A DNA stretch of 64,000 bases from Aalborgiella sp040079635. GTDB taxonomy: Bacteria; Pseudomonadota; Gammaproteobacteria; Burkholderiales; Burkholderiaceae_C. Both the position numbers and the translations under genes were made by a program. How positions within the stretch are numbered: the stretch's first letter is position 1; every line of letters begins with the position of its first letter. The stretch is from assembly GCA_040079635.1 (NCBI GenBank), contig JBEBJY010000008.1, forward strand, positions 1-64,000, in the 5' to 3' direction. The notes under the pieces are model-generated. The model was not told the origin of the DNA and made no database searches. It saw nothing but the letters and a program-made list of their open reading frames with translations. Shown one piece after another: positions 1-8,695 of the stretch.

Positions 1-147
1 CGGCTTCCAACCGGCTTGACCGCAAAGCGAGCTGCTTTACGGTCAGTTGCAACTATGCCAATTAATTTGAAAATGTCCATGATCTTGAAGATACAAGAGC
101 TCAATTTCGATGTGAATTAGTTGCCCGCCGAATGCTGAATTGTCCTG

Positions 148-168
148 AATTGGGATCTGACCCCAATT
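148..168. repeat. Inverted repeat AATTGGG / CCCAATT
   Basis: Seven-base arms AATTGGG (148-154) and CCCAATT (162-168) flank a short centre, giving a GGGATCTGACCCC-like hairpin. From memory, hairpins of this GGGGTCAGACCCC style occur near REP-associated transposases and in scattered intergenic repeats of beta- and gammaproteobacteria. No transposase is visible here, so this may be an isolated relic. Confidence 0.4.
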
Positions 169-299
169 TCTTCACCTTCGCTGGTAGAAGCCTAACTCGA
201 CCGCCAACCCTCAAATGAAGACTCCTTCTTTCGCCCGGCGGGGCGAGAGAAGGCGGGGGATGAGAGTGGGGAAAACAAGCCAGCTTACGCAGTAAAAAT

Positions 300-346
300 G
301 CTATTATTTAAATAGCTTATAAGGCAATAAATACGCCGGCTAGAGC
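300..346 (+). repeat. Dispersed palindromic repeat, copy 1 (intergenic)
   Basis: The copy starts with the hairpin GCTATTATTTAAATAGC (300-316) and ends in the core GGCAATAAATACGCCGGC followed by TAGAG. It lies 18 bp beyond the leuB stop codon. Forward orientation means hairpin first and core second on the plus strand. Confidence 0.85.
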
Positions 347-363
347 CATAAATGACTCTTAAA

Positions 364-1446
364 TCAACCCAAAGCCTTCAAAACCGCATCCCCCATCTCC
401 ACCGTGCTGACCTTCGTAGTCCCTGCACTGTAAATATCAGGCGTCCGCAGTCCTTGCGCCAAGACGGCTTTGACGGCGGTTTCGATGCGATCGGCAGCCG
501 CAGCTTGGTTCAAAGAGAAGCGCAGCATCATCGCCGCACTCAAAATCGTGGCCAATGGATTGGCGATGCCTTTACCAGCGATATCTGGCGCGCTGCCGTG
601 GCTCGGTTCGTAGAGACCCTGTTTTTTGTCGTTCAAGCTGGCAGACGGCAACATGCCGATGGAGCCGGTCAGCATCGCTGCGGCGTCCGACAAAATGTCG
701 CCAAACATGTTGCCGGTGACGACCACGTCGAATTTCTTGGGCGCTTTGACCAGCTGCATCGCCGCGTTGTCCACGTACATGTGGTCCAAGGCGACTTCAG
801 GGTACTGCTTGCCGACCTCGGAAACGACGTCTTTCCAGAACTGGAAAGTCTCCAAAACATTGGCTTTGTCCACGCTGGTGACCTTTTTGTCACGTTTCAT
901 GGCGGCCTGGAAGGCGACGTGGGCGATGCGTTCGATCTCCGGGCGGCTGTAGCGCATGGTGTCGAAGGCTTCTTCACTGCCTGGGAAATGCCCATCCGTC
1001 GCCACGCGGCGGCCACGGGGCTGACCGAAGTAGATGTCGCCGGTCAGTTCGCGGATGATCAAAATGTCGAGGCCTGCGACCAGTTCAGGCTTCAAGCTGG
1101 AGGCATCGACCAGCTCTTTGTAGCAAATCGCAGGGCGGAAGTTGGCAAACAGGCCCATGTTTTTACGCAGACCCAAAATCGCCTGCTCGGGGCGCAGCGG
1201 GCGGTCCAGCGAGTCGTATTTCCAGTCACCGACCGCGCCGAACAGCACGGCGTCGGAATCCATCGCCAGTTTCAACGTAGCAGGTGGGAGTGGGTGGCCG
1301 TGCGCCTCGTAAGCTGCGCCGCCAACGAGGGCGGATTCCATCTCCATCTTCAGGCCAAATTCTTTGTCGATGACCTTCAAGACTTTGACAGCTTCTGCGA
1401 CGATTTCTGTACCAATGCCGTCACCGGGGAGGATTGCGATTTTCAT
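364..1446 (-). CDS. leuB: 3-isopropylmalate dehydrogenase
   Basis: Catalyses NAD-dependent oxidative decarboxylation of 3-isopropylmalate to 2-oxoisocaproate, the third step specific to leucine synthesis, in the cytosol. The 360-residue length is normal for the family. The N-terminal GDGIG nucleotide-fold motif lies at residues 8-12, the isocitrate/isopropylmalate dehydrogenase signature NMFGDILSDAA near residue 245, and the conserved EPSHGSAPDIAGKG segment follows it. It is the last gene of the leuC-leuD-leuB run. A dispersed repeat (1475-1523) lies between it and leuD, and another lies just after its stop codon. The very long antisense open frame over this gene is a shadow. Confidence 0.97.
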   Translation of the reverse strand: MKIAILPGDGIGTEIVAEAVKVLKVIDKEFGLKMEMESALVGGAAYEAHGHPLPPATLKLAMDSDAVLFGAVGDWKYDSLDRPLRPEQAILGLRKNMGLFANFRPAICYKELVDASSLKPELVAGLDILIIRELTGDIYFGQPRGRRVATDGHFPGSEEAFDTMRYSRPEIERIAHVAFQAAMKRDKKVTSVDKANVLETFQFWKDVVSEVGKQYPEVALDHMYVDNAAMQLVKAPKKFDVVVTGNMFGDILSDAAAMLTGSIGMLPSASLNDKKQGLYEPSHGSAPDIAGKGIANPLATILSAAMMLRFSLNQAAAADRIETAVKAVLAQGLRTPDIYSAGTTKVSTVEMGDAVLKALG

Positions 1447-1474
1447 GTGATTTCTTTTCTAAAGTCGTTATTTT

Positions 1475-1523
1475 TACTATTAATTTAATAGCTGCTTAGG
1501 CAATAAATACGCCGGCTAGAGGC
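1475..1523 (+). repeat. Dispersed palindromic repeat, copy 2 (leuD-leuB gap)
   Basis: A near-consensus copy: hairpin ACTATTAATTTAATAGC followed by GGCAATAAATACGCCGGC and TAGAGGC. It sits in the 131-bp gap between leuD and leuB, transcribed antisense relative to the leu genes. It could form an RNA hairpin inside the leu message. Confidence 0.9.
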
Positions 1524-1577
1524 ATATTTTGAGGGTAAAAATTAATATCAAAATGATAGCAAAAACGCCTATGTCAA

Positions 1578-2225
1578 TTACAGCAATGTCTGCGCCAACC
1601 AAGGCTTAGCTGCCAAACGCTCGGCCTCAAACGCCTTGATTTTGTCGCTGTGGCGCAGGGTCAAACCAATATCGTCAAAACCGTTGATCAGGCAGTATTT
1701 GCGGAAGGCTTGCACCTCAAATGGCCATTCCACGCCGTCGGGTTTGACAATGACTTGGCGCTCCAGATCGACGGTCAGGCTGTAGCTGGGGAAGGCGGCG
1801 CATTCGTCAAACAGCTGGGCAACCTGCGCATCGCTCAACACAATGGGTAGCAGGCCGTTTTTGAAGCTGTTGTTGAAGAAAATGTCGGCATAGCTGGGCG
1901 CAATGATGGCACGAAAGCCGTATTGGTCGAGCGCCCAAGGCGCGTGCTCACGGGAAGAGCCGCAGCCAAAGTTTTTACGGGCTAAAAGAACGCTGGCTCC
2001 GGCGTAGCGGGGCTGGTTCAGCACGAAATCTGGGTTGGGTTTGCGGCTGGTCGGGTCCTGGCCAGGATAGCCGGCGTCCAGATAGCGCCATTCGTCAAAC
2101 AAATTGATGCCAAAACCGGTTTTGCGGATGGATTTGAGGAACTGCTTGGGGATGATGGCGTCGGTGTCGACGTTTTCGCGGTCCATCGGGGCGACCAAGC
2201 CTTTGTGTACGGTGAATTTTTGCAT
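1578..2225 (-). CDS. leuD: 3-isopropylmalate dehydratase, small subunit
   Basis: Forms the LeuCD isomerase that converts 2-isopropylmalate to 3-isopropylmalate. The start is placed at the ATG giving MQKFTVHKG, because this matches the family N-terminus; an upstream in-frame ATG at 2288 would add 21 unlikely residues and overlap the entericidin gene. The protein is 215 residues, the usual length. The swivel-domain signature KNFGCGSSREHAPWAL lies near residues 83-98. It follows leuC and the small lipoprotein gene on the same strand. Confidence 0.96.
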   Translation of the reverse strand: MQKFTVHKGLVAPMDRENVDTDAIIPKQFLKSIRKTGFGINLFDEWRYLDAGYPGQDPTSRKPNPDFVLNQPRYAGASVLLARKNFGCGSSREHAPWALDQYGFRAIIAPSYADIFFNNSFKNGLLPIVLSDAQVAQLFDECAAFPSYSLTVDLERQVIVKPDGVEWPFEVQAFRKYCLINGFDDIGLTLRHSDKIKAFEAERLAAKPWLAQTLL

Positions 2226-2265
2226 AAATAGGTAGCTAAGTTGTTGATCTTTATAATTATTTAAA

Positions 2266-2394
2266 TTATTTCTTGCCAGCGCCTTCAATCACTGAACCCG
2301 CTTTTTGGATGTCTTGACCTACACCTTTTAGGGTGTTGCAGCCAGCAAGTGCCAGCAAAGCCATGGCAACAACCAAGGTTAAAAACTTGTTCAT
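2266..2394 (-). CDS. Entericidin A/B-family small lipoprotein
   Basis: A 42-residue protein with a hydrophobic leader and the lipobox LALAGC (Cys19), followed by a short amphipathic tail (NTLKGVGQDIQKAGSVIEG). This is the layout of entericidin-type lipoproteins, which are membrane-anchored and of poorly understood role in this phylum. A good ribosome-binding site (AAGGAG) precedes the ATG. It lies between leuC and leuD in the same direction, so it is probably co-transcribed with them. I recall the same arrangement in other Burkholderiales, so it is likely a conserved passenger and not a recent arrival. Confidence 0.85.
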   Translation of the reverse strand: MNKFLTLVVAMALLALAGCNTLKGVGQDIQKAGSVIEGAGKK

Positions 2395-2429
2395 GATGTT
2401 CTCCTTCAGAGCTTGGTCAAACAAAACGT

Positions 2430-3851
2430 CTAAACAAAACGGCGGATATCGACAAAATGCCCATGTACAGCCGCCGCCGCCGCCATGGCGGGGCTGACCA
2501 AGTGTGTGCGCCCCCCCGCACCTTGGCGGCCTTCAAAATTGCGGTTTGAGGTGGAGGCGCAGCGTTCGCCAGCTTCCAGCTTGTCGGCATTCATGGCCAG
2601 ACACATGGAGCAGCCCGGTTCGCGCCATTCAAAACCAGCAGCGGTGAAGATGTGGTGCAGGCCTTCGCGTTCGGCTTGGTCTTTCACCAAACCTGAGCCT
2701 GGCACAACCAAGGCCAATTTGACGTTTTTGGCGACTTTTTGACCCAATTGCTTCACCATCGCCGCCGCTTCGCGCATGTCTTCAATGCGGCTGTTGGTGC
2801 ACGAGCCAATAAACACTTTGTCAACGTAAATGTCGTTCAGCGCTTTGCCTGGTGGCAAACCCATGTAAGTGAGTGCTCGCTCTATCGCATCGCGTTTGTT
2901 GGCGTCTTTTTCTTTGTCCGGATCGGGCGTGAAGTCGTCGATACCAAACACCATTTCAGGTGAGGTGCCCCATGTGACTTGGGGGATGATTTGTGTCGCA
3001 TCCAGCTCGACCACAGCGTCAAAATGCGCGCCAGGGTCTGATTGCAAGCCCTTCCAATACGCCACAGCCTGATCCCATTCCACGCCTTTAGGGGCGAGGG
3101 GGCGACCTTGCAAATAAGCGATGGTTTTGTCGTCCACGGCGACCAAGCCAGCGCGCGCGCCAGCTTCAATCGCCATGTTGCAGACCGTCATGCGGCCTTC
3201 CATGCTGAGGGCGCGGATGGCTGAACCGGCGAATTCAATGGTGTAACCGGTGCCGCCGGCGGTGCCGATTTTGCCGATGATGGCCAGCACGATGTCTTTG
3301 CCGCCGACACCGGCGGGCACTTTGCCTTCGACTTTGACGAGCATGTTTTTGGCTTTTTTGGCCAGCAGCGTCTGCGTCGCCATGACGTGTTCGACCTCAC
3401 TCGTGCCAATGCCGTGCGCCAACGCGCCAAACGCGCCGTGGGTTGAGGTGTGAGAGTCGCCGCAAACAACGGTCATACCAGGCAAAGTCGCGCCCTGTTC
3501 AGGCCCGATGACGTGGACGATCCCTTGGCGCTTGGACAGAAACGGAAAGTACGCTGCAGAACCAAATTCGGCCATGTTCTTATCAAGCGTGGTGATTTGC
3601 TCTTTGCTGACAGGGTCGGTGATACCGTCGTAGCCCAGCTCCCAACCTGTAGTAGGGGTGTTGTGGTCAGCGGTAGCAACAATGGAGCTGATGCGCCAGA
3701 TTTTGCGACCTGCTTGGCGAATGCCCTCAAACGCCTGCGGGCTGGTGACTTCATGTACCAAATGGCGGTCAATGTACAAAACGGCGGTGCCGTCTTCTTC
3801 GGTGTGGACGACGTGTTCGTCCCAGATTTTGTCGTAGAGGGTGCGGCTCAT
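2430..3851 (-). CDS. leuC: 3-isopropylmalate dehydratase, large subunit
   Basis: The aconitase-superfamily catalytic subunit, carrying a [4Fe-4S] cluster, of LeuCD in leucine synthesis. It is 473 residues, typical for LeuC. The substrate-site motif CGDSHTSTHGAFGALAHG is present. Cluster cysteines are visible in FIGSCTNSR (about residue 349) and EPGCSMCLAMN (about residues 410 and 413). It is the first gene of the leu run and is followed by the entericidin gene after about 35 bp. No leader peptide or attenuator was recognised upstream. Confidence 0.97.
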   Translation of the reverse strand: MSRTLYDKIWDEHVVHTEEDGTAVLYIDRHLVHEVTSPQAFEGIRQAGRKIWRISSIVATADHNTPTTGWELGYDGITDPVSKEQITTLDKNMAEFGSAAYFPFLSKRQGIVHVIGPEQGATLPGMTVVCGDSHTSTHGAFGALAHGIGTSEVEHVMATQTLLAKKAKNMLVKVEGKVPAGVGGKDIVLAIIGKIGTAGGTGYTIEFAGSAIRALSMEGRMTVCNMAIEAGARAGLVAVDDKTIAYLQGRPLAPKGVEWDQAVAYWKGLQSDPGAHFDAVVELDATQIIPQVTWGTSPEMVFGIDDFTPDPDKEKDANKRDAIERALTYMGLPPGKALNDIYVDKVFIGSCTNSRIEDMREAAAMVKQLGQKVAKNVKLALVVPGSGLVKDQAEREGLHHIFTAAGFEWREPGCSMCLAMNADKLEAGERCASTSNRNFEGRQGAGGRTHLVSPAMAAAAAVHGHFVDIRRFV

Positions 3852-3935
3852 GGTGTGTGTATGTGTTTTGTTTCTAAGGCAATCTTGGGGAATGGCTCTA
3901 TTTTATTCAATCTGTGGCTTAAGTTTGCCGAAGAA

Positions 3936-3972
3936 TGAAAAACGCCCGCAGATGTTGCCATCAGGCGGGCGA
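3936..3972 (-). terminator. Rho-independent terminator after gltA
   Basis: Read on the minus strand, CGCCCGC (3971-3965) pairs with GCGGGCG (3949-3943) and is followed at once by TTTTT. It lies about 20 bp past the gltA stop codon and separates the sdh-gltA transcript from leuC. Confidence 0.85.
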
Positions 3973-3993
3973 AGCTACAGTCAATAAAGCTGA

Positions 3994-5304
3994 TTAGCGC
4001 TGAGCAATCGGTTTGACGTCACGCGTTACATTGCCAGTGAACAATTGGCGTGGACGGCCAATTTTGTACTCTGGATCGCCAATCATTTCGTTCAATTGAG
4101 CAATCCAACCAGTTGTGCGAGCCAAGGCGAACACAGCGGTGAACAGTGGTGTCGGGATGCCGATGGCGCGTTGCACGATGCCAGAGTAGAAGTCCACGTT
4201 CGGGTACAACTTGCGCTGCACAAAGTAGTCGTCTTCCAAGGCGATTTTTTCTAAAGCCATTGCTAATTTGAACAATGGGTCGTTTTCTAAGCCCAACTCA
4301 GCCAATACTTCTTTGCAAGTTTCTTGCATCAATTTAGCGCGCGGGTCGTAGTTTTTGTACACGCGGTGACCAAAACCCATCAGCTTAACGCCAGAGTTTT
4401 TGTCTTTCACTTTTTCCATAAACTCGCCCACTTTGCTGATGCCACCCATTTTTTGGATGTCTTCCAGCATGTTCAAGCAGGCTTCGTTCGCGCCGCCGTG
4501 TGCAGGACCCCATAGGCAAGCAACGCCAGCTGCAATGGCTGCAAATGGGTTGGTACCTGAGCTACCGCACAAACGAACAGTAGATGTAGAAGCATTTTGC
4601 TCGTGGTCGGCATGCAATGTAAAGATGCGGTCTAAAGCGCGCTCTAACACTGGGCTGACTTTGTACGGCTCGCAAGGTGTGGCGAACATCATGTGCAAAA
4701 AGTTGCCAGCGTAGCTCAAGTCATTGCGTGGGTAAACGAAAGGCTGACCGACGGTGTATTTGTAAGCCATCGCCACCAATGTTGGCATTTTTGCGATCAA
4801 ACGAATCGCAGAAATGTTGCGGTGCTCAGGGTTGTTGATGTCGGTGCTGTCGTGGTAGAACGCAGACAATGCGCCGACCAAACCAGTCATGATCGCCATC
4901 GGGTGTGCATCACGGCGGAAGCCACGCAAGAAGAATTGCATTTGCTCGTTGACCATGGTGTGGTTGGTCACGAGTTTGGTGAACTTGGCTTTTTCGTCTG
5001 CGTTTGGTAATTCACCGTAAAGCAGCAGATAGCTGGCTTCTAAAAAGTCACAGTTGGTGGCCAATTGCTCAATCGGGTAACCACGGTACAACAATTCGCC
5101 CTTGTCGCCGTCGATATAGGTGATGGCAGACTGGCAAGCCGCTGTGGACAAAAAGCCTGGGTCGTAGGTGAACATGCCGGTTTGGGCATACAACTTACGA
5201 ATATCAATCACATCAGGGCCAACAGTGCCGTGATAGACAGGCATGTCGATACTTGGGCTGCCGTTGCTAAAGGATAGCGTGGCTTTATTTTCAGCTAGTT
5301 TCAT
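3994..5304 (-). CDS. gltA: Citrate synthase
   Basis: Condenses oxaloacetate and acetyl-CoA to citrate, the entry step of the TCA cycle. The 436-residue length fits the hexameric type II enzymes of Gram-negative bacteria. The conserved segments GPAHGGANEACLNML and GFGHRVYKNYDPRAK carry active-site histidines. The ATG is preceded by AGAGGA. It is the last gene of the sdhCDAB-sdhE-gltA run and ends at a clear terminator. The N-terminal region with MPVYHGTVGPDVIDI is typical of proteobacterial enzymes. Confidence 0.98.
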   Translation of the reverse strand: MKLAENKATLSFSNGSPSIDMPVYHGTVGPDVIDIRKLYAQTGMFTYDPGFLSTAACQSAITYIDGDKGELLYRGYPIEQLATNCDFLEASYLLLYGELPNADEKAKFTKLVTNHTMVNEQMQFFLRGFRRDAHPMAIMTGLVGALSAFYHDSTDINNPEHRNISAIRLIAKMPTLVAMAYKYTVGQPFVYPRNDLSYAGNFLHMMFATPCEPYKVSPVLERALDRIFTLHADHEQNASTSTVRLCGSSGTNPFAAIAAGVACLWGPAHGGANEACLNMLEDIQKMGGISKVGEFMEKVKDKNSGVKLMGFGHRVYKNYDPRAKLMQETCKEVLAELGLENDPLFKLAMALEKIALEDDYFVQRKLYPNVDFYSGIVQRAIGIPTPLFTAVFALARTTGWIAQLNEMIGDPEYKIGRPRQLFTGNVTRDVKPIAQR

Positions 5305-5366
5305 GGGGCGTCCTCTGTGGGCTTTGGTTTAGGTAAAAGTTGAAGTTTAGTAAATTTTAAAATTTT

Positions 5367-5654
5367 TTATGCTTTATTTCGCAACATCTGTAGCACTTCG
5401 CGCGCTTCGGCGCAGTCTAGAGAGGGGCTGCTAATCACCAGTTCATCAAGCGATTTTCGTGCCAAATGCAAGTCAAGCAAATCGTTGTCGCTCAAGTCCA
5501 TTAAGACATTAAGACCTTTCGCTTGGTTGACAGTCAGCGATTTTTCAAAGGTGTTGAAGAAACGCTCGATGAACAAATCGTTCTCCAGTAAACCACGGCG
5601 GCAACGCCAGCGCAGTTTGCTCAAATCTCTCTCGTTCAAAAGTTCGGATTGCAT
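5367..5654 (-). CDS. sdhE: FAD assembly factor SdhE (succinate dehydrogenase assembly factor 2)
   Basis: A 95-residue helical protein that promotes covalent FAD attachment to SdhA. The N-terminal KLRWRCRRGLLENDLFIERF contains the family's RRGxxE-type motif (RRGLLE), which contacts the flavoprotein subunit. It sits between sdhB and gltA on the same strand, its usual place in this group, which supports the call. Confidence 0.93.
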   Translation of the reverse strand: MQSELLNERDLSKLRWRCRRGLLENDLFIERFFNTFEKSLTVNQAKGLNVLMDLSDNDLLDLHLARKSLDELVISSPSLDCAEAREVLQMLRNKA

Positions 5655-5691
5655 CGCTATCGTCTTATTTTGTCTGGATTAGACGGTACGC

Positions 5692-6396
5692 CTAAACAGT
5701 CCTCATAACCATCATCTCTTTGATCTTACCGATGGCCTTGGTAGGATTCAAACCTTTAGGGCAAACATCGACGCAATTCATGATGGTATGGCAGCGGAAC
5801 AGCCGGTACGGATCTTCTAAATTGTCCAAACGCTCGGCAGTAGCTTCGTCGCGACTGTCGGCGATGAAGCGGTAGGCTTGCAGCAAACCAGCGGGGCCAA
5901 CAAATTTGTCCGGGTTCCACCAGAAGCTAGGGCATGACGTGGAGCAGCTGGCGCACAAAATGCACTCGTACAAACCATTCAACTCATCACGCTCTTCAGG
6001 GCTTTGCAGGCGCTCTTTTTCAGGCGGTGTGGTGGTGTTGATCAAGTACGGCTTGATCGAGTTGTATTGCTTGAAGAATTGCGTCATGTCGACGATCAAA
6101 TCGCGAATGACTGGCAGGCCTGGCAGCGGCTTCAAGACGATGTCGCCTTTGAGCGTCAGCATGTTGGTCAGGCAAGCCAAACCATTTTTGCCGTTGATGT
6201 TCATCGCATCTGAGCCGCAGACACCTTCGCGGCATGAGCGACGGAAGGTGATGCTGGGGTCTTGCGCTTTGAGCTTCATCAGCGCATCGAGCAACATGCG
6301 TTCGTTACCGTCCAATTCAACTTGGATGGTTTGCATATATGGCTTAGCGTCGGTATCAGGGTCGTAGCGGTAGATTTTGAAAGTACGTAGTGTCAT
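5692..6396 (-). CDS. sdhB: Succinate dehydrogenase iron-sulfur subunit
   Basis: Carries electrons from FAD in SdhA to quinone at the membrane anchor. Three cysteine clusters are visible in order: CREGVCGSD plus a later Cys (ferredoxin-type [2Fe-2S], N-terminal third), CILCASCSTSCP ([4Fe-4S]) and CHTIMNCVDVCPKGLNP ([3Fe-4S]). The 234-residue length is standard. It lies 37 bp downstream of sdhA. Confidence 0.98.
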   Translation of the reverse strand: MTLRTFKIYRYDPDTDAKPYMQTIQVELDGNERMLLDALMKLKAQDPSITFRRSCREGVCGSDAMNINGKNGLACLTNMLTLKGDIVLKPLPGLPVIRDLIVDMTQFFKQYNSIKPYLINTTTPPEKERLQSPEERDELNGLYECILCASCSTSCPSFWWNPDKFVGPAGLLQAYRFIADSRDEATAERLDNLEDPYRLFRCHTIMNCVDVCPKGLNPTKAIGKIKEMMVMRTV

Positions 6397-6432
6397 GTTG
6401 ATTCTCGATATAGATTCAAACGGTATCTGGAT

Positions 6433-8268
6433 TTAGAAAGAACGGACTGTCAATGGCACAGAGTCCACAGTCAGTGGCTTCATCTTCACGGGTTTGTAAG
6501 ACAAAGCATTCGTTGCACTGTCCCACAAGGTGTGCTTGTGCCAGTCGGTGTCGTTACGACCATTTGGATGTGCAGCAGTGTCTCCGTAGTCATTCACCGT
6601 GTGCGCGCCACGGCTTTCATGGCGGGCTGCGGCAGACACGATGGTGGCTTGTGCGGCTTCGATCAAGTTGTCAATTTCCAGCGCTTCGATGCGCGCAGTG
6701 TTGAAAACTTTGGATTTGTCTTTGAGGTTGATGTTGCTCACGCGTTTGCGCAACTCGGCAACCTTTTTGACGCCTTCGTCCATGCTAGCTTGGGTGCGGA
6801 ACACACCTGCGTGAAATTGCATGGTGTTGCGAATGTCATCAGCCACGTCTTGCGCGTATTCGCCGTCAGTCGCTGCATCCAAACGCGCAACGCGAGCCAG
6901 TGAGGCATCGGCAGCATCAGCAGGCAAAGGCTTGTGCAATTTGTTTTTCTGATTGAACTCAACAATGTGGTTACCCGCAGCGCGACCAAATACCAACAAG
7001 TCTAGTAACGAGTTCGTACCCAAACGGTTTGCGCCGTGTACGCTGACGCAGGAGCATTCGCCCACTGCGTACAAGCCATTCACAACTTCGCTTTGGTTGT
7101 CGGCGTTTTGCGTGACGACTTGGCCATTGATGTTGGTTGGGATACCGCCCATTTGGTAGTGAATCGTTGGCACCACAGGAATCGGCTCTTTGGTGATGTC
7201 AACGTTGGCAAAGTTGTGACCAATTTCAAACACCGAAGGCAAACGCTTCATGATGGTGTCTGCACCCAGATGCGTCATATCCAGGTTGATGTAGTCTTTG
7301 TTCGGGCCGCAACCACGGCCTTCTTTGATCTCTTGGTCCATACAGCGTGACACGTAGTCGCGCGGCGCCAGATCTTTGTAGGCTGGCGCATAGCGCTCCA
7401 TGAAGCGCTCGCCATTGCTGTTGCGCAAAATAGCGCCTTCGCCACGGCAGCCTTCTGTCAACAGTACACCAGCACCGGCAACGCCAGTAGGGTGGAATTG
7501 CCAAAACTCCATGTCTTGCAACGGAATGCCAGCACGAGCCGCCATACCCAAGCCGTCACCCGTGTTGATGAACGCATTGGTAGACGCTGCGAAAATACGT
7601 CCTGCACCGCCGGTGGCGAGCAAGGTGGTTTTGGCTTCCAAAATGTGCACTTCGCCAGTTTCCATTTCCAGTGCGGTCACACCGACGACATCGCCAGCTG
7701 CATCACGAATCAAATCAAGCGCCATCCATTCGACGAAGAATTGCGTCTTGGCTTGCACGTTTTGCTGGTACAGCGTGTGCAGCATGGCGTGGCCTGTACG
7801 GTCAGCGGCTGCGCAAGCGCGTTCAACGGCTTTTTCGCCATAGTTAGCGGTGTGTCCACCGAAAGGACGCTGGTAAATCGTGCCATCTGGGTTGCGGTCA
7901 AACGGCATGCCCATGTGTTCTAGGTCGTACACCACATTGGCGGCTTCACGACACATGAATTCAATGGCGTCCTGGTCTCCCAACCAATCGGAGCCTTTGA
8001 CGGTGTCGTAAAAATGGTAATGCCAATTATCAGCATTCATGTTGCCGAGTGAAGCGCCGATGCCGCCCTGTGCTGCGACAGTGTGTGAGCGAGTTGGGAA
8101 TACCTTTGATAGCACAGCAACGTTCAAGCCAGCACGTGCCAACTGTAGCGATGCACGCATGCCAGAGCCACCAGCGCCGACGATAACAACGTCAAATTTG
8201 CGTTTGGAAACTGCAGCAGTGCTTGCTGTAAAAGATGAAATAGGGGAATTGCTTGTAGCGGACGCCAT
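6433..8268 (-). CDS. sdhA: Succinate dehydrogenase flavoprotein subunit
   Basis: Oxidises succinate to fumarate; covalent FAD. The Rossmann motif VIVGAGGSGMRASLQLA starts near residue 28. The flavin-linking histidine lies in TRSHTVAAQGG, the substrate-loop HPTGV is present, and the C-terminal half has GECSCVSVHGANRLG. The 611 residues include a roughly 20-residue N-terminal extension rich in Ser/Thr before the Rossmann fold. The ATG is supported by GGAGA about 9 bp upstream, so the extension seems real. The gene starts 3 bp after the sdhD stop codon. Confidence 0.97.
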   Translation of the reverse strand: MASATSNSPISSFTASTAAVSKRKFDVVIVGAGGSGMRASLQLARAGLNVAVLSKVFPTRSHTVAAQGGIGASLGNMNADNWHYHFYDTVKGSDWLGDQDAIEFMCREAANVVYDLEHMGMPFDRNPDGTIYQRPFGGHTANYGEKAVERACAAADRTGHAMLHTLYQQNVQAKTQFFVEWMALDLIRDAAGDVVGVTALEMETGEVHILEAKTTLLATGGAGRIFAASTNAFINTGDGLGMAARAGIPLQDMEFWQFHPTGVAGAGVLLTEGCRGEGAILRNSNGERFMERYAPAYKDLAPRDYVSRCMDQEIKEGRGCGPNKDYINLDMTHLGADTIMKRLPSVFEIGHNFANVDITKEPIPVVPTIHYQMGGIPTNINGQVVTQNADNQSEVVNGLYAVGECSCVSVHGANRLGTNSLLDLLVFGRAAGNHIVEFNQKNKLHKPLPADAADASLARVARLDAATDGEYAQDVADDIRNTMQFHAGVFRTQASMDEGVKKVAELRKRVSNINLKDKSKVFNTARIEALEIDNLIEAAQATIVSAAARHESRGAHTVNDYGDTAAHPNGRNDTDWHKHTLWDSATNALSYKPVKMKPLTVDSVPLTVRSF

Positions 8269-8271
8269 GAA

Positions 8272-8637
8272 TTACAGTCTCCAGAGAACTTGAATAGCCC
8301 AGCCCGCACATGCGACCAGCCAAACGATGGTGAATACTTGCATCAACAAACGGATGCCAACGGGTTGGATGTAATCCATCCAAATATCACGCATGCCTAC
8401 CCACACGTGGTAAAGCATGGCGACGATGACGACAAAAGTGAGCGTCTTCATCCATTGCGAAGAGAAGATGCCAGCCCACTTGTCGTAGCCCATCGTTCCT
8501 TTGTTGAAAATGACTTGCGCGAGGACGACGACTGTGAACAGCGCCATGAGAACTGCGGTAACGCGTTGGCTCAGCCAATCGCGCACGCCATAGTGCGCAC
8601 CAACAACGATGCGCTTAGAACCATAATTAACTGCCAT
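8272..8637 (-). CDS. sdhD: Succinate dehydrogenase membrane anchor subunit
   Basis: A 121-residue hydrophobic protein with three predicted membrane spans (roughly residues 28-48, 62-82 and 95-115). It anchors SdhAB and contributes to haem b and quinone binding together with SdhC. Identification rests on length, hydrophobicity and position between sdhC and sdhA; sequence conservation in this family is low. It ends 3 bp before sdhA. Confidence 0.92.
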   Translation of the reverse strand: MAVNYGSKRIVVGAHYGVRDWLSQRVTAVLMALFTVVVLAQVIFNKGTMGYDKWAGIFSSQWMKTLTFVVIVAMLYHVWVGMRDIWMDYIQPVGIRLLMQVFTIVWLVACAGWAIQVLWRL

Positions 8638-8695
8638 GTTATTTTTCCTTTGTTCTTTTTATGTGGTGAATAGTTGAATATTTGAATGAATAAAA

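Larger units (their letters stand above)
1..363. other. Gene-poor left edge
   Basis: No gene is recognised here. Plus-strand frame 1 is open from the window edge to a TAG at 118-120 (about 39 codons), which could be the tail of a gene starting outside the window, but the peptide resembles nothing I know. The stretch also holds an inverted repeat at 148-168, a short GC-rich hairpin at 231-246 (TCGCCC / GGGCGA) and one copy of the dispersed palindromic repeat at 300-346, just downstream of leuB. Confidence 0.5.

Noticed and set aside
1..120. Open frame 1 at the left edge as a possible gene tail.
   Set aside because: Only about 39 codons with no recognised motif; not enough to call a gene.
352..1488. 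A 378-codon open frame on the plus strand over leuB.
   Set aside because: It is fully antisense to an intact leuB and its peptide resembles no protein; it reflects codon bias of the real gene.
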